Part shown: in pieces, positions 13,419 to 24,399 of the stretch
Layout: each line of letters opens with the position of its first letter
Position numbering within the stretch: position 1 is the stretch's first letter
Source: Tamarix chinensis
Taxonomy: Eukaryota > Streptophyta > Magnoliopsida > Caryophyllales > Tamaricaceae
Assembly (NCBI GenBank): GCA_030549775.1
Contig: CM060175.1
Coordinates: 66,639,245 to 66,703,244, forward strand
Length of the DNA stretch: 64,000 nucleotides
Direction: 5' to 3'
The notes under the pieces: model-generated
What the model was told of the DNA's origin: nothing
Database searches by the model: none
The model's input: only the letters and a program-made list of their open reading frames with translations
Position numbers and translations under genes: made by a program

Positions 13419-14140
13419 ATGGGTACAAGATTCTATATTGAGAAGTTTAGTCAATTTGTTAATTTTGAATTATAGAAATTGAAGATGCGGACAATTCTAA
13501 TTCAGAATGGGTTGGAAAAGGCATTATTTGGTCATTCAAATAAACTAAATTCAATAATGATGAGAGATTTGAAAAGGTAGATCTAAATGCCCTATCTACC
13601 ATACAATTGTGCTTATCGAACAAGGTATTTTTGAAAGTGAAAAAGGGATCAACAATGGTTGCCTTATGGTTTAAGCTTGAGTCATTATATTTGAAAAAAT
13701 CAGTAGCAAATTTACTACTATTGAAAAGTCAGCTTCATGACATTAAATTAGGTGAGAGTTAGACCTTAAAATTGCATCTTGATGAATTTGATTATAATTT
13801 GATGGATTTATATAACATAGAAGTCAAATTAAATGATGAATATATGGCCATTATGCTATTGCGTTATTTGCCTACTAGTTTTAAGCACTTTTGGGGGACT
13901 AGATTATATGTAAAGGATGAGTTGGTCCTTGAGGATGTGAAATCCACCATACTATAATGGAAGTTGATTGATAGTGGCATTGATACTTCTAGGGACTCTC
14001 ACACTAAGGGATTGGTAGCCTAGGGAAGATACATGAATGGGGGTCTAGTGACCATAAGAAGTATAGATTTAAGTTAAAGAGTTGGTAGAAGAATGTGACA
14101 TGTTATTAATTTTACAAGAGGGGGAATATTAGGAAATTTT
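13419..14140 (+). pseudogene. Ty1/copia gag remnant
   Basis: The start fits the copia gag N-terminus (MGTRFYIEKFSQFVNF, then an in-frame stop, then KLKMRTIL). Further recognisable parts are SLYLKKSVANLLLLKSQLHD and, at 13772-13957, LDEFDYNLMDLYNIEVKLND followed by LLRYLPTSFKHFW. These correspond to the UBN2-type gag domain. The zinc knuckle near 14110-14150 reads as a degenerate CY-stop-FYKRGNIRKFYP, so three of the four CCHC ligands are lost. Several stops and frame changes make it non-functional. Confidence 0.85.
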
Positions 14141-14581
14141 ATCCTAATAGGAAGCCTGGTGATAAGTCTGCTGAGTCATTTGATATGAATGATGATGTTG
14201 TTGTAGCCCATGATGATAGTCATGGAGATGTGTCGATGGCCGATGTTAGACATACCAAGATTAGTGATAGATGGATATTAGATTATGGGTGTTATTACCA
14301 TATATGTGCCAACCAAAATTGGTTTTAGACATTTGAGATGACTTAGGGTGGATTTGTCTTGATGGAAAACGATGTTGCTTGCAAAGTTGTTGGGATTGGG
14401 ATGGTGAAGGTGAGGATGCATAATGGCGTGGTTAGGAAATTGTCGAACATGAGGCATATCCCTGATATGACCAGGAACCTCATCTATTTGAATTCCTTGG
14501 ATTGTAATGGTGTTGGTGTGTTATCGAGGATGTTACTTTGAAAGTTAGAAAAAGGTTTATGGTGGTAATGAAGAGGAAGCA
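14141..14581 (+). pseudogene. Ty1/copia protease and pre-integrase remnant, left half
   Basis: The frame carries WILDYGCYYHIC, where active copia proteases have D-S/T-G, so the catalytic motif is already changed to D-Y-G. It continues VACKVVGIGMVKVRMHNGVV, LSNMRHIPDMTRNLIYLNSL and, shifted, KVMMV-type residues ending KRKQ. Coding then stops abruptly at 14581 because an LTR is inserted. The missing continuation is found at 19506. The copia order gag-PR-IN is preserved across the insertion. Confidence 0.85.
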
Positions 14582-14892
14582 GGTTATCCCACAAAATTTT
14601 AAAAGCCTATAATTTAATGAATAAATTTTATTTGGGATAAATTAGCCTTTAAATCTCTTTAATTTAATCATTTTATGGATTTTTGAGTATATAAAATAGG
14701 ATATAAATATTTAATAAATTAAATTAAATATTTTTTTTATCATACCCTTTTTATTTAAAAAATTTTCCAAACCATTATGTTACTAAAATTATCCTTTTTA
14801 AACCCTTATATTTTAATTATATTAAATTAAATCATTAAATAAATTGATTACCCAAAATGTTATATTTTATTATTTTATAAATTAAATTATTT

Positions 14893-16150
14893 TATTTAAT
14901 ACCATTTTCCGTTTTTTTCCCTTTTCCTTTTTTCCTTCTCCTTTTTCTTCTTTTTCTCTTTTCTTTCTTTTTCCTTTTCTTCCTTGGGCCACCGGCTGGC
15001 CTATCCTGGCCCTTTCCACTGCGCTTGGGCCGCTGGCCCATCTCTCCTCTCCTCCTTCTCCTTCTCCCTTGCGCCTGGGCCGCTGACCCATTTTCTTTCT
15101 TCCCCACTCGTCGCCGGCCTGCCTCCCCTCTTTCTTTTCTTCCTTTCTCCCCAACCGGGGCGACTAGCTTCTTCTTTCCCTTCGGCCGCCCGTCGCACCA
15201 GCCCCTCCCTTTCTCCTTCTTTCCTTCTTCTTCCTCTTTCCCCGGCGAAAATCTTGATCACCCCGCCATCTCCGCTGCCTAACCTGCAACCCTCTCCCCC
15301 TATTGCTTCCCCTATCTCTCTCTCTCTCTCTATCTCTCATCGTTTTCCTACGCCATCCTGGCCCCACCATCCCTCTCTCCCTTCCCCCATTCCCTACCAT
15401 ATCCCTTCTCCCTCTCCCTACAACTTCCATTTCCCTACCACCCTATCGCCACCCCTCGAGCTCCTTATCCCCTCCCTTCTCTTCCTCTTCTTTTTCTTCC
15501 TCCTTCCTTGCCTCGTTCTACATTTTTTTCTCGAACTCCCCATGCTCCCCGACCCTCTTTTTCTTCCTTTATCCTCCTTCCCTCATCCTCCCTATTTTGC
15601 TTTGTTGTCGCCTCCTCAACAGCCACCTACGCCACTCTCTGCCACCCTCTACCTCACCCCCAATCGATCACAACACCCCTCGAGCCACCCCGCAACCTCC
15701 TTCTTCTTCCTCTCTTCCTTTTCTCTTCTTTCCCTCCCTTCTCGGTAGCCACCCTGCACCACCATTTTCCTCCACCTTTGCCGCCACCTGAGCCACCACA
15801 ATAATCATTGTAACCCCCTCTACCACCCCCAAACCTCCTTAGGCCGAAACCACCACCCACATGCCTTCATTTTCTCCCTCCCTTTTCCTTCCTTCTCAGC
15901 CCCCATCTCAACTCTCCTCAGCAGCACCACTTCGCTGCCTCGCTGTCGCCACCTCCGCCACCCTTGGTCGCCGTCAACCCATCCCCAACCACCACCTGCA
16001 CCCCCTCTCCACTCTTGCACCCGTCCCTTGCCCCAAATCCTTCCCCATCTGCCCTTTTTCTTAGCCCCAAAACCCCAACCCGAAAACACCACTCCCTCCT
16101 CCCATTCTTGCCATTTTGAGCCTCTCCCCTCATTCCTTTGCATGCACCCC
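14893..16150 (+). repeat. Polypyrimidine tract of LTR A
   Basis: Over 1.2 kb the + strand is overwhelmingly C and T with short CT, CTT and CCT tandem runs. It produces long but meaningless open frames on both strands. Equivalent tracts occur at the same relative place in the other giant LTRs, always pyrimidine-rich on the LTR sense strand. Confidence 0.85.
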
Positions 16151-16317
16151 ATGCTGCATGAGCAGTATAAGCTGCTACATGGTTGGTTATGTTTTGTTTA
16201 ATGATTTTAAGGTATAATAATATTTTAAATTAATTATTTGATTAATTAAAGTGTTATAGAGTCTTGCACTTGGTTTTCTCTTATTTCTAATATAATCAAT
16301 CTTGATATTATTTTTAG

Positions 16318-16384
16318 GTATTGGTTTTGATAATTGAAGCTTGAATCCAGAATACCGATAAGGTTCATTTTTGCGGGAATCAAG
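16318..16384 (+). other. Exon-like block in LTR A
   Basis: A 67-bp block is preceded by a T-rich run ending TTTTTAG and followed by GTAACT, i.e. possible acceptor and donor splice sites. The block includes CCGATAAGGTTC. The same block with the same borders is found at 21604-21677 and, antisense, at 58861-58934. It may be an exon of a long LTR transcript; it could equally be another conserved LTR control element. Confidence 0.45.
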
Positions 16385-16799
16385 GTAACTATTAAATCCC
16401 ACTTAAACGCATGGATTAACGTATGTTAGCACATTAGGATTTTTAATATGTTATTATGCTTAATATATGTTGTTTAATATCATATGCGTAGTTTCTTGTG
16501 ATGTTGGATGAAAAGAAGCATGTTAGGTTATATGTTATGTATGGAAATATTGTTTAAGGTAAGAGTTTAATTGTTAATGAAAATGTTAAGTATTATCCAT
16601 ATTGTATTATGCTATTGTGATCTTTAATGCATAGTTAATATTTTGTAAGCCGTAGGGGTATTTTAGTAATGTATCTTGTACAAGAATATGGTCTAATATA
16701 TATATATGGGTGCTAATAAGTATTATAATAAATATAAGAGTTGTGGATGAGGTATTAATATTAATATTTTATGTATCAATGATAATTTGATATAAGTGG

Positions 16800-17780
16800 T
16801 GTACTAAGGGGCAAAATAGTAATTTTTAATTAAAAAAGGTATTATGGTAATTTTAGATGCAATGGCAAAGTGGTAATTTTGTAATTAAAGGGTAAAGGGG
16901 TAATTTTGGAATTAAAGGATAAAATGGTAATTTTGGAGATAAAGGGGTAAAATGGTAATTTTAGAGGCAAGGGAAAAGTGGTAATTTTGTAATTAAAGGG
17001 TAAAAGGGTAATTTTGGACATAAAGGGGTAAAATGGTAATTTTGGAGGCAAAGGTAAAATGGTAAATTTGTAAGTAAAAGGATAAATTGGTAATTTTAGA
17101 GGTAAGGGATAAATGGTAAATTTTGGAAGTTAAGGGGTAAAATGGTGAATTTAAAAGTAAAAGGGTAAAATGGTAATTTTATAAATAAAAGGGGTAAAGT
17201 GGAAATTGAAAAGGAGTAACTTGGTAGTTATGATAATAGAGAAGGGTAATTTGGTAATTTAAATAACTAAAGGGTAATTTGGTAAATTTGATAATAGAGA
17301 AGGGTAGTTTGGTAATTATTATCATATAAAAGGGTAATTTGGTAATTTAACCAACTAGAGGGTAATTTGGTAATTTTGATAATGGAGAAGGGTAGTTTGG
17401 TAATTATGATAATAAAGAATGGTAATTTGGTAATTAACCAAATAAAGGGACAATTTGGTAATTAGGATAATGAAGAAGGGTAATTTGGTAATTTGACCAA
17501 CCAATGGGTGATTCATTAATTATAATAAAGAAAAAGGGGTAATTCGGTAATCTAACCAACCAAATGGGAATCATAATAAATGTAATAATTACGAATGGTG
17601 ATTAGTGACCTAATAAGTGTGGGAGATAGTTTGGTAACCTAAATCGAGTGAGGGGTATTTGGTAATTATGTAACAAGGAGGGTAATATACTAATATGGTA
17701 AATTGTCAAGTAAGAAAAGGAGGACTTAGCAATTATGAAAGTAAGGGGTAAATGAGTAATTTGTATCTAACATGCCGTTG
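16800..17780 (+). repeat. GGTAATTTTG-type minisatellite in LTR A
   Basis: Dozens of degenerate units of about 20-35 bp, each built on GGGTAA or GGTAATTTTG, run for about 1 kb. Parallel arrays occur at 22085-22700 and, antisense, at 57540-58450. Confidence 0.85.
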
Positions 17781-18063
17781 TGATTGTGGAATTCCGTAAT
17801 ATGACTCAAATAACGTTGATTAGCAAGGTAAGAGTATTTGGTAATTAGTAAGTATACCGAGAATGAATTATAATTCCAAAGTAGGTGAGATTTGGCCTTA
17901 ACGATTCTTCTCTATCACCTTGGATAACCGTTTGAATAAGAAATATCTATCGATATCCGAACCATTGAAAATGAATAATTATCTAATTAGTGTGCTTTTA
18001 TGATCATGTTAATTAAGACACTAATACTTAAAGTGAAAGACCTCGAGATCAGGAATGGTGGCT

Positions 18064-18086
18064 CTTTAGGGGTTGCTACCCTAAAG
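18064..18086 (+). other. Conserved hairpin in LTR A
   Basis: CTTTAGGG pairs perfectly with CCCTAAAG around a 7-nt loop (GTTGCTA). The copy at about 23150 keeps the layout with one stem mismatch, and the antisense copy near 57185-57210 keeps it partly. Confidence 0.55.
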
Positions 18087-18469
18087 ACGTGGTTTATCCC
18101 GCGGCTATTCTAGTATTTGCTGGTGTGTCTTTGTACCCCAGCCATGTCCTATATCTTACTCTATCTAGCTCTACGGACCTAGTTAGGGGGTATGCATACT
18201 TATGGATTAGGTGTCCTTGTCGGTAGGGTACTGAGTTAGCTTTATGCACCAGTACGACTAGGGTACCTTTACGTCCCTGGGTTGATAGTTGAAGGGTACT
18301 GAGTAGCTTTTATGCACTAGTGCGACCGGTGTACCTTTGTGTCCTGGGATCTTGATCTCCCTATCGAGGCAAATAAATGGAATTGTTATGCTGATTAAAG
18401 AGGAAAAACACTAATCGTTAAAGTGAAAGATTAATGAGGCGGACCCAATTGAATTATATATTATGAGAA

Positions 18470-18840
18470 CAATCAACCAGATATAATAGTGGCCTAGGAG
18501 TTTTTGCCTTGGATGATGTTTATGAGTACCGATCCACTGTATATAATAGTGGCCTAGGATGTTTTACCCTGGATGATGTATATTTGTATTCCGATCCACC
18601 GGCCAGAATAGTGGGGGTCCCGAGCTCAACAAATTTGATTTGGCTGTGAATAAATTATGGGAAAATACTAATCACTTATAATAGAACACCTTATGAGTCG
18701 GGGCCAGATCGGTCCACCGGCAAATAATAGTGACCGGGAGCATTTTGCCCTACATGACCGGTCCACTGGCAAATAATGGTGGCCAGGAGCGTTTTTCCCT
18801 GTATGACCGGTCCACCAGCGAATAATAGTTGGGTTCTAGC
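18470..18840 (+). repeat. AATAGTGG module array in LTR A
   Basis: Several copies of a roughly 55-65-bp module, containing CCGGTCCACCGGC then AATAATAGTGGCCAGGAGC and TTTTGCCCT, occur in direct orientation before the 3' end of the LTR. Confidence 0.75.
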
Positions 18841-19505
18841 ATTCACACGAATAATTATAATCCGATATGATTGATAATATAGACTAAGGGCTTAAGGCCA
18901 GAAGTATCAATTGTTCCCTATAGCCTATTATATCTGATTGATTTGTTAAGTATGTGGATGTATAAATGTGGATATTAAGTATTTACCTTTCATTATGTAT
19001 GTATGTAGTATCATGTGTTGCATTGTGGATCTGTTGTTAAGTGTGATTTAAAGGGTTACTCAGTACCGTAGTATTGAAGGGTTCCATTCGTGGGGCCCCT
19101 GCCTATTCAATGGGCAGTGTCCCTTGCAGGTCGTTCTCAGGTGCTATTCAAGTGGGCTTTCGGGAAAGAGCGTAAGGTACTATCCGGTAAATCCTAGGGC
19201 TGTACTCTTTCACCTTTAAAATTTATGGTTTCAATGTATTTGTTGATTTATAACCACCATTGGTGGATTATATTCTTATAAAATTTTTAATTGCGTTGCT
19301 TTGATTTAATCATTGGTTTGAGTTTCTCGTAAGTTGTATTTTTCTCTTTTAGCCTTAGCACTTGGTACTAGAACGGTAGGAGTGAACCGGTCTGGTACTA
19401 AGTGTGGCGGTAATATCCCCATAATTCATAGTTTTGTTATTTTGCTTCCGCTAATTCTTTTTAATAAAACGAAATTTTTTAGTAGTGAATTTTGGAGGTG
19501 TTACA

Positions 19506-19800
19506 TGAAACACTATATGAGTTGATGGGCTTCAATATTGTGGAGATAACTGCTATGACATTGTTGAGGTTTTTAGACTCGAATGTTATAAGACTTTGAC
19601 CCCTAAGGCTGAAACACATGTGTGTCAAGGGACTTACTAAGCTCTCTAAAAGGGAGTTGTTGGATGGATAGAGTATAGTTACTATAGATTTTTGCGAGCA
19701 TTGTGTGTTTGGTAAGTAGAAGCGGGTTAGATTTTTGACAGCTAAGAATAGTACAAGAGCACCTCTTGAGTATATCCATTCAAATTTACGGGGTCCTGTG
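19506..19800 (+). pseudogene. Ty1/copia pre-integrase remnant, right half
   Basis: This resumes the copia frame broken at 14581: ETLYELMGFNIVE, then GLTKLSKRELLDG, FCEHCVFGK (zinc-binding end of the pre-integrase domain) and EYIHSNLRGPV at the start of the integrase core. One or more stops interrupt it. It is cut at 19800 by a second giant LTR. No further copia integrase, RT or RNase H is visible in the window. Confidence 0.85.
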
Positions 19801-20390
19801 CATAATACCCTAAAATTTTAAAACCTATAATTTAGTAATTTTAAAACCTGTCCATATTTTGAATAATTTAATATCTTAATTATTTTGTGGACATTTGATT
19901 TATAAAAATGGCTATGATTATTAATAAATTAAAATAAATATTTATTATTTTTTCATATTCTTTTCATTTAAATAAATTTTCAAATCCATATTTTTACTAA
20001 AGTTATCCTTTTAAATTAATACCTTAAATTTTAAATAAATTAATTTATTAAAATAATTTCTAACCCTAATTCCAAAAATTATTTTATTTTTCTTTTCCCT
20101 CTTTTCCTTTTTCTTTTTTCCCTTTTCCTTTTTCTTTCTCCTTTTTCCTTCCTTTTTCCTTTTTCTTCTTTTCTTTCTTTGCTTGGGCCGATCAGCCTAC
20201 TTCCTTTTCCTTTCCTTCCCCACTGGGTTGCCCACCCTTCTCCCCTCCTCCTCACCCATCCTACGTCCCCTTCTTCTTTCTTTCTTTCCCAGTTGGGCCA
20301 GCCCAACTCTCCCTCTTTTTTTTCTCTTCTCCCTTGCGTCGTTCGGCCTGCATTTTTCCTTTCTCCCACACCCAACATGTCTTTCCTTCT

Positions 20391-20509
20391 CTTCTTCTTC
20401 TTCTTCTTCTTCTTCTTCTTCTTCTTCTTCTTCTTCTTCTTCTTCTTCTTCTTCTTCTTCTTCTTCTTCTTCTTCTTCTTCTTCTTCTTCTTCTTCTTCT
20501 TCTTCTTCT
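20391..20509. repeat. (TTC)n microsatellite
   Basis: About 40 perfect TTC units, then a short TCC run to about 20530, sit inside the polypyrimidine tract of the LTR. They generate artificial poly-Ser, poly-Phe, poly-Leu, poly-Lys, poly-Glu and poly-Arg frames. Confidence 0.95.
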
Positions 20510-21603
20510 CTCCTCCTCCTCCTCCTCCTTCCTCCATGTCGAGCCAAACAACACCCCATGCTAACCCCTCCCTACACCTCGCCTACAACCATAGCCTTGC
20601 ACTTGCACCACCCTACACCTGCACCTACACTCTTTCTCCCATCCCTTTTCCTTCCATTTTTGACCCTACACACCCCCTACAACGCCAACTACGTGCCTTT
20701 TTTCTTTCCCCTTTCCTCCTCTCCTCTCCCTGCCATCTCCCCTACAACCACCTAACCCTAGCCTCTACCTGCCCTCCTCTCCCTCTTATTTTTCTTCTTC
20801 TACTTTGTTCGTTTCTCTCGTCCTCAAGCCTCCTTCTCCCCTACCAATCCCTCTTTTCTCCTTTCTTTCTTTCTTCTCCTCCTCCCCTATTTTTTCTTTA
20901 CCGCCTCTAACCACCATCTCTACTATCCAACCGATCACCACACAACTCCCATGCCTCTCCTACTTCCTCTCTGCACCACCATATGCCCCTATAGCCAACT
21001 TTTCCCCTTCCTTTTCTTTTCTTCTCCTTTTGACCCCTACCCTACACCACCACCTTGTTACACTGCCTACCCTCTTCTACCGTCACGGAAGCTGCCTCTC
21101 GACCACTTAACATCCCCTACCACCTCCCTACCTCACCTTGCCCAAAATCCCTCTATAGCTCCTTTATTTCTCCTTTTCCTTTTCCTTTCTTCCTCTTCTT
21201 CTCCCTTACTTGCACCTCCTTTCCAACCCCCATCGTTGTTGTCTTCGTTGCCTTAAGCCATCACTCTCCAACCCTCACCCACCACCTATATATTGCCTTT
21301 CTTCAACGCCCAACTACATACCCCAACTCTCCTCCACAATCCACCCTTGAGGATTTTCCCCCCTTACCCGAGACCTCCTCCTCCTTCTTCCAACTTTCCT
21401 CTTCACCCCATTTTCTCCCCCTTTTCGTGCATGCAGCTCACGCTGCCCATGAAACGTGAGAGTTGCTGCATATTTTAAGATTATTCAACAAAGTTTTAAG
21501 GTATAAAGTAGTTAGTATTAATATATATTTAATAAGAGTTTTAATAAATTTTTATTCTTTTAATTTTCTACTACTAACATGCTAATTTTGATATTATTTT
21601 TAG

Positions 21604-21677
21604 GTGTAGTTTTCACTAATAAAAGGTTAAGCTTTTAACCTAGGTACCGATAAAGTTTAGTTATTACCAAAAATAAG
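21604..21677 (+). other. Exon-like block in second LTR A copy
   Basis: A 74-bp block homologous to 16318-16384 is preceded by TATTATTTTTAG and followed by GTAACC. A perfect TACTAAC branch-site-like motif lies at 21572-21578, about 24 nt before the acceptor AG, an ideal spacing. Confidence 0.45.
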
Positions 21678-22084
21678 GTAACCATCTACTAAAATGTATA
21701 GATTTACTTATGCTAGCACATTGGGGTTTCAAAATGTGTTTGTGTGTATATTATATGTTAAGCATCTCATGATTTATAATGTATGTTGGAAGATGGAATG
21801 AAAAGCATGCTATACTATATGAATGTGATATTTGTAGAAATGGTGGTTAAGAAAGGGGGCCTTGTTGTTAATAATGATATTAGATACAAGTACATGTCAC
21901 GATACATAAATATGACCACTTGGAGTAGAAATAATGCTAATATGAGCCCTAAGGGCATTTTAGTAATTTTACTTGTACATAGGGTGTGAACTAAATAAAT
22001 GTGCATGGTAGGTGATACAGGGTATTATTAAGGAATAATAAGAGTTGTGGTGTTAAATAATGCATATGGGGCATATAGGTTAAT

Positions 22085-22700
22085 ATTTCATGTGCTAGGG
22101 GTATTTTGGTAATTTTGCATGAAAATAGGTAAATTGGTAATTTAATAAGTAAGAAGGGTATTTTGGTAATTTTACATGAAAAAGGGGTAATTTAGTAATT
22201 TAGTAATTTAATAAGTGAGAAGGGTAGTTTGGTAATTTTGCATGAAAAGGGGTAAATTGGTAATTTAATAAGTAAGAAGGGTATTTTGATAAATTTGCAA
22301 GTAAGAAGGGTAAATTGGTAATTCTTCAACTAAGAGGGCATATTATGGTAATTTTATAAGCAAGAAGGGTAAGTGATAATTTCTCAACTAAGAAGGGCAT
22401 TTTAGTAATTTAACGAGTAAATGATATTTTAGCATATTTGCAAGAAAGATGAGCAATTTAGTAATTTTGTAAGTGAGAATGGGTAAATCGGTAATTTGCA
22501 TATAACATGAAAATTGATCTAATAAACCTTCATAATAAGTCATACGTGATGTTAAATAATAGAATAAAGGTTATGGGCTTAATATCACTTGTTTAAGTAT
22601 AATCATGTATATGAATAAGGGTATTTCAGTAAATTGGTGTGTAACATAAGAAAAATTTATGGTTTAGGGTTGAATGGGTAATTAAGGGTGTTATGATGTT
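22085..22700 (+). repeat. GGTAATTTTG-type minisatellite, second LTR A copy
   Basis: Degenerate tandem units with GGGTATTTTGGTAATTTTGC, GGTAAATTGGTAATTT and related sequence. The same type of array as at 16800-17780 but shorter. Confidence 0.8.
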
Positions 22701-24365
22701 AATTTTCATAATGATACAAGAGGTGTCTTAATTGTTAATTATGGATGGAAATGTGTGTTGGATTTACTAGGAGTACATGCTAAGGTTTATATGTTCAATG
22801 ATCATTTGGTGTGTAGAGTACTTGATTCCATGACCAGTAGTATAATTATGATGCGATACCCTATTAATGCATATGGATAGATAAAAATGAAGTATGTGAT
22901 GAAAGTGGTAGCCTTAGGTGTATTTTAGTCTTTTTGACCTGAGGTGCCTAAGTATAAGAATTGGAACCTAGGATGGCCTTAGTGGACTGTCTAAGTTAAC
23001 ATGGACAATAATACTAATATAGATTACTTAATAATAATAAAAGCAAATAAAAATGAATAATTATGTGATTGATGTGTTTCTCGTGGTCACCTTAATTAAA
23101 ACACTAATAATTAAAGTGGAAGATCTCGAGATCAAGAATGGTGACTCTTTAGGGGTCGCTACTGTAAAGACATGGTTTAGCTTGCGATTATTCTAAATTT
23201 TGCTAGTATGCCTTAGTGCCCCTTAGTGCCCCAGTCAGGCCCTACATCTTACTCTATTTAGTTCTATAGACCTACTTAAGGGGTATGCATCCTTATGGAT
23301 TAGGTGTCTTTGTCAGTAGAGTACTGCGTGTCCTCGTGCACCAATATGATACGTCCCTGGGTTGATGTTTATAGGGTATTGTATTGTTTGTATGCGCTAG
23401 TATTATTAGTGTACCTTTGTGTCTCCAGGTTTGTGATCTCCCCCTTGAGTTAAATAAATAGAATTGATGTGATAATTAAAGGGAAATATATTCATTATTT
23501 AAAGAGGAAGATTATTGAGCTGGACTTAGACCGTTCCACTGACACATAATAGTGGTCATGTATATTCTTCCCTATAGTAGTATTTGCGTTCCACCGACTA
23601 TAATAGTGGGGGATTTCGATCTCAATAACCAAACCTTGAATGATAATAAATCATGGAAAATATATTAATCACTTAGGGTGGAACACTAAGTGGGTCGGGA
23701 CTAGACTGTTCCACCGGTAATAATAGTGGCCAAGAGCATTTTTGCCTTGGAGACTATTCCACTAGCAAATAATAGTGGATAGATGCATTCTGTCCTGGAG
23801 CAGTATTTCCATTCCATCAGCCATAATAGTGGGATTTCCGTACTAACTTGGATATAATTCAAGAGATGATTATAAATAATACTTAATTAATGGATTAAGT
23901 CTAAATAATGGTGATTAAGTGTATGACATATTGTTATGGTATAATTGTGGCCTTAGTACCTATCTTGGATTGAGTGGTGGTATGTGTTGATGGAGTGTGT
24001 TGTTGGACACTTTTAAGTACACTACAAAGAGCTTCACTTGGATGTTCTCTTGGTAAGTGTTATTTATCCTAAGTGAATAAACCTTGTGATATGTGATCTT
24101 GAATTACGTATCTGGTCCTATACGTATACGTGTGTTTTGTTATTATTATGTTTGAATGATGTGTTGCATGTAGACCCTACCTTTTAGCTATTTATAAAGG
24201 GTTACTAAGTATTGTAGTACTGAAGGGTTCCTTTTGTGGGTATCTACCTATTCAATGGGCAGTATCCCTTGCAAGTTAGCCCGTAAGTACTATTCAAGTC
24301 CTTTTTAGGTTAAAAACGTAAGGACTATCTGGGAAGCTTTTTGAGTTATAGTAGAAGGGGGTTCT

Positions 24366-24397
24366 TATATATGTATATATATATATATATATATATC
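24366..24397. repeat. (TA)n microsatellite
   Basis: About 15 TA units with one interruption lie at the point where similarity to LTR A is lost. Confidence 0.85.
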
Positions 24398-24399
24398 TC

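Larger units (their letters stand above)
14582..19505 (+). mobile_element. Solo giant LTR, subfamily A, inserted in copia pol
   Basis: This 4924-bp block splits the copia frame between KRKQ and ETLYELMGFNIVE. It begins with a decayed TGTAAT-type end followed by CAAAATTTTAAAAGCC and ends in GGAGGTGTTACA. There is no primer site, polypurine tract or coding domain inside, so it is a single LTR. Order inside: AT-rich start, polypyrimidine tract (14893-16150), exon-like block (16318-16384), GGTAATTTTG-type tandem region (16800-17780), hairpin (18064-18086), AATAGTGG modules (18470-18840), and a 3' end with CTAAGTGTGGCGGTAAT. The last about 125 bp match the antisense copy beginning at 53098 with only about a dozen differences. 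The 5-bp target duplication is not clear. LTRs this long are known in Ogre/Tat gypsy elements and in LARDs; the clade is unknown here. Confidence 0.85.
19801..24355 (+). mobile_element. Giant LTR, subfamily A, 3'-truncated
   Basis: The start (CATAATACCCTAAAATTTT) is homologous to the start of the LTR at 14582. The same internal order follows: polypyrimidine tract (20060-21430), exon-like block (21604-21677), GGTAATTTTG-type array (22085-22700), hairpin region (about 23150), AATAGTGG modules (about 23520-23840), and the sequence GAAGGGTTCC...CAATGGGCAGT near 24220-24270. Similarity to the first copy fails around 24345, shortly before a TA microsatellite, and the expected GTTACA terminus is missing. 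The copy is therefore truncated or overwritten at its 3' end. Confidence 0.8.

Noticed and set aside
14882..16152. Long open frames rich in Pro/Ser/Leu or Lys/Arg/Glu on both strands
   Set aside because: They arise from the CT-rich tract of the LTR, overlap each other in several frames, and have no domain or codon pattern.
16800..17780. Regularly spaced repeats considered as a CRISPR-like array
   Set aside because: Units are degenerate, spacing varies, there are no unique spacers, and the setting is a plant LTR.
20079..21478. Open frames with poly-Ser, poly-Phe, poly-Leu, poly-Lys, poly-Glu or poly-Arg
   Set aside because: Direct products of a (TTC)n microsatellite in the LTR polypyrimidine tract.
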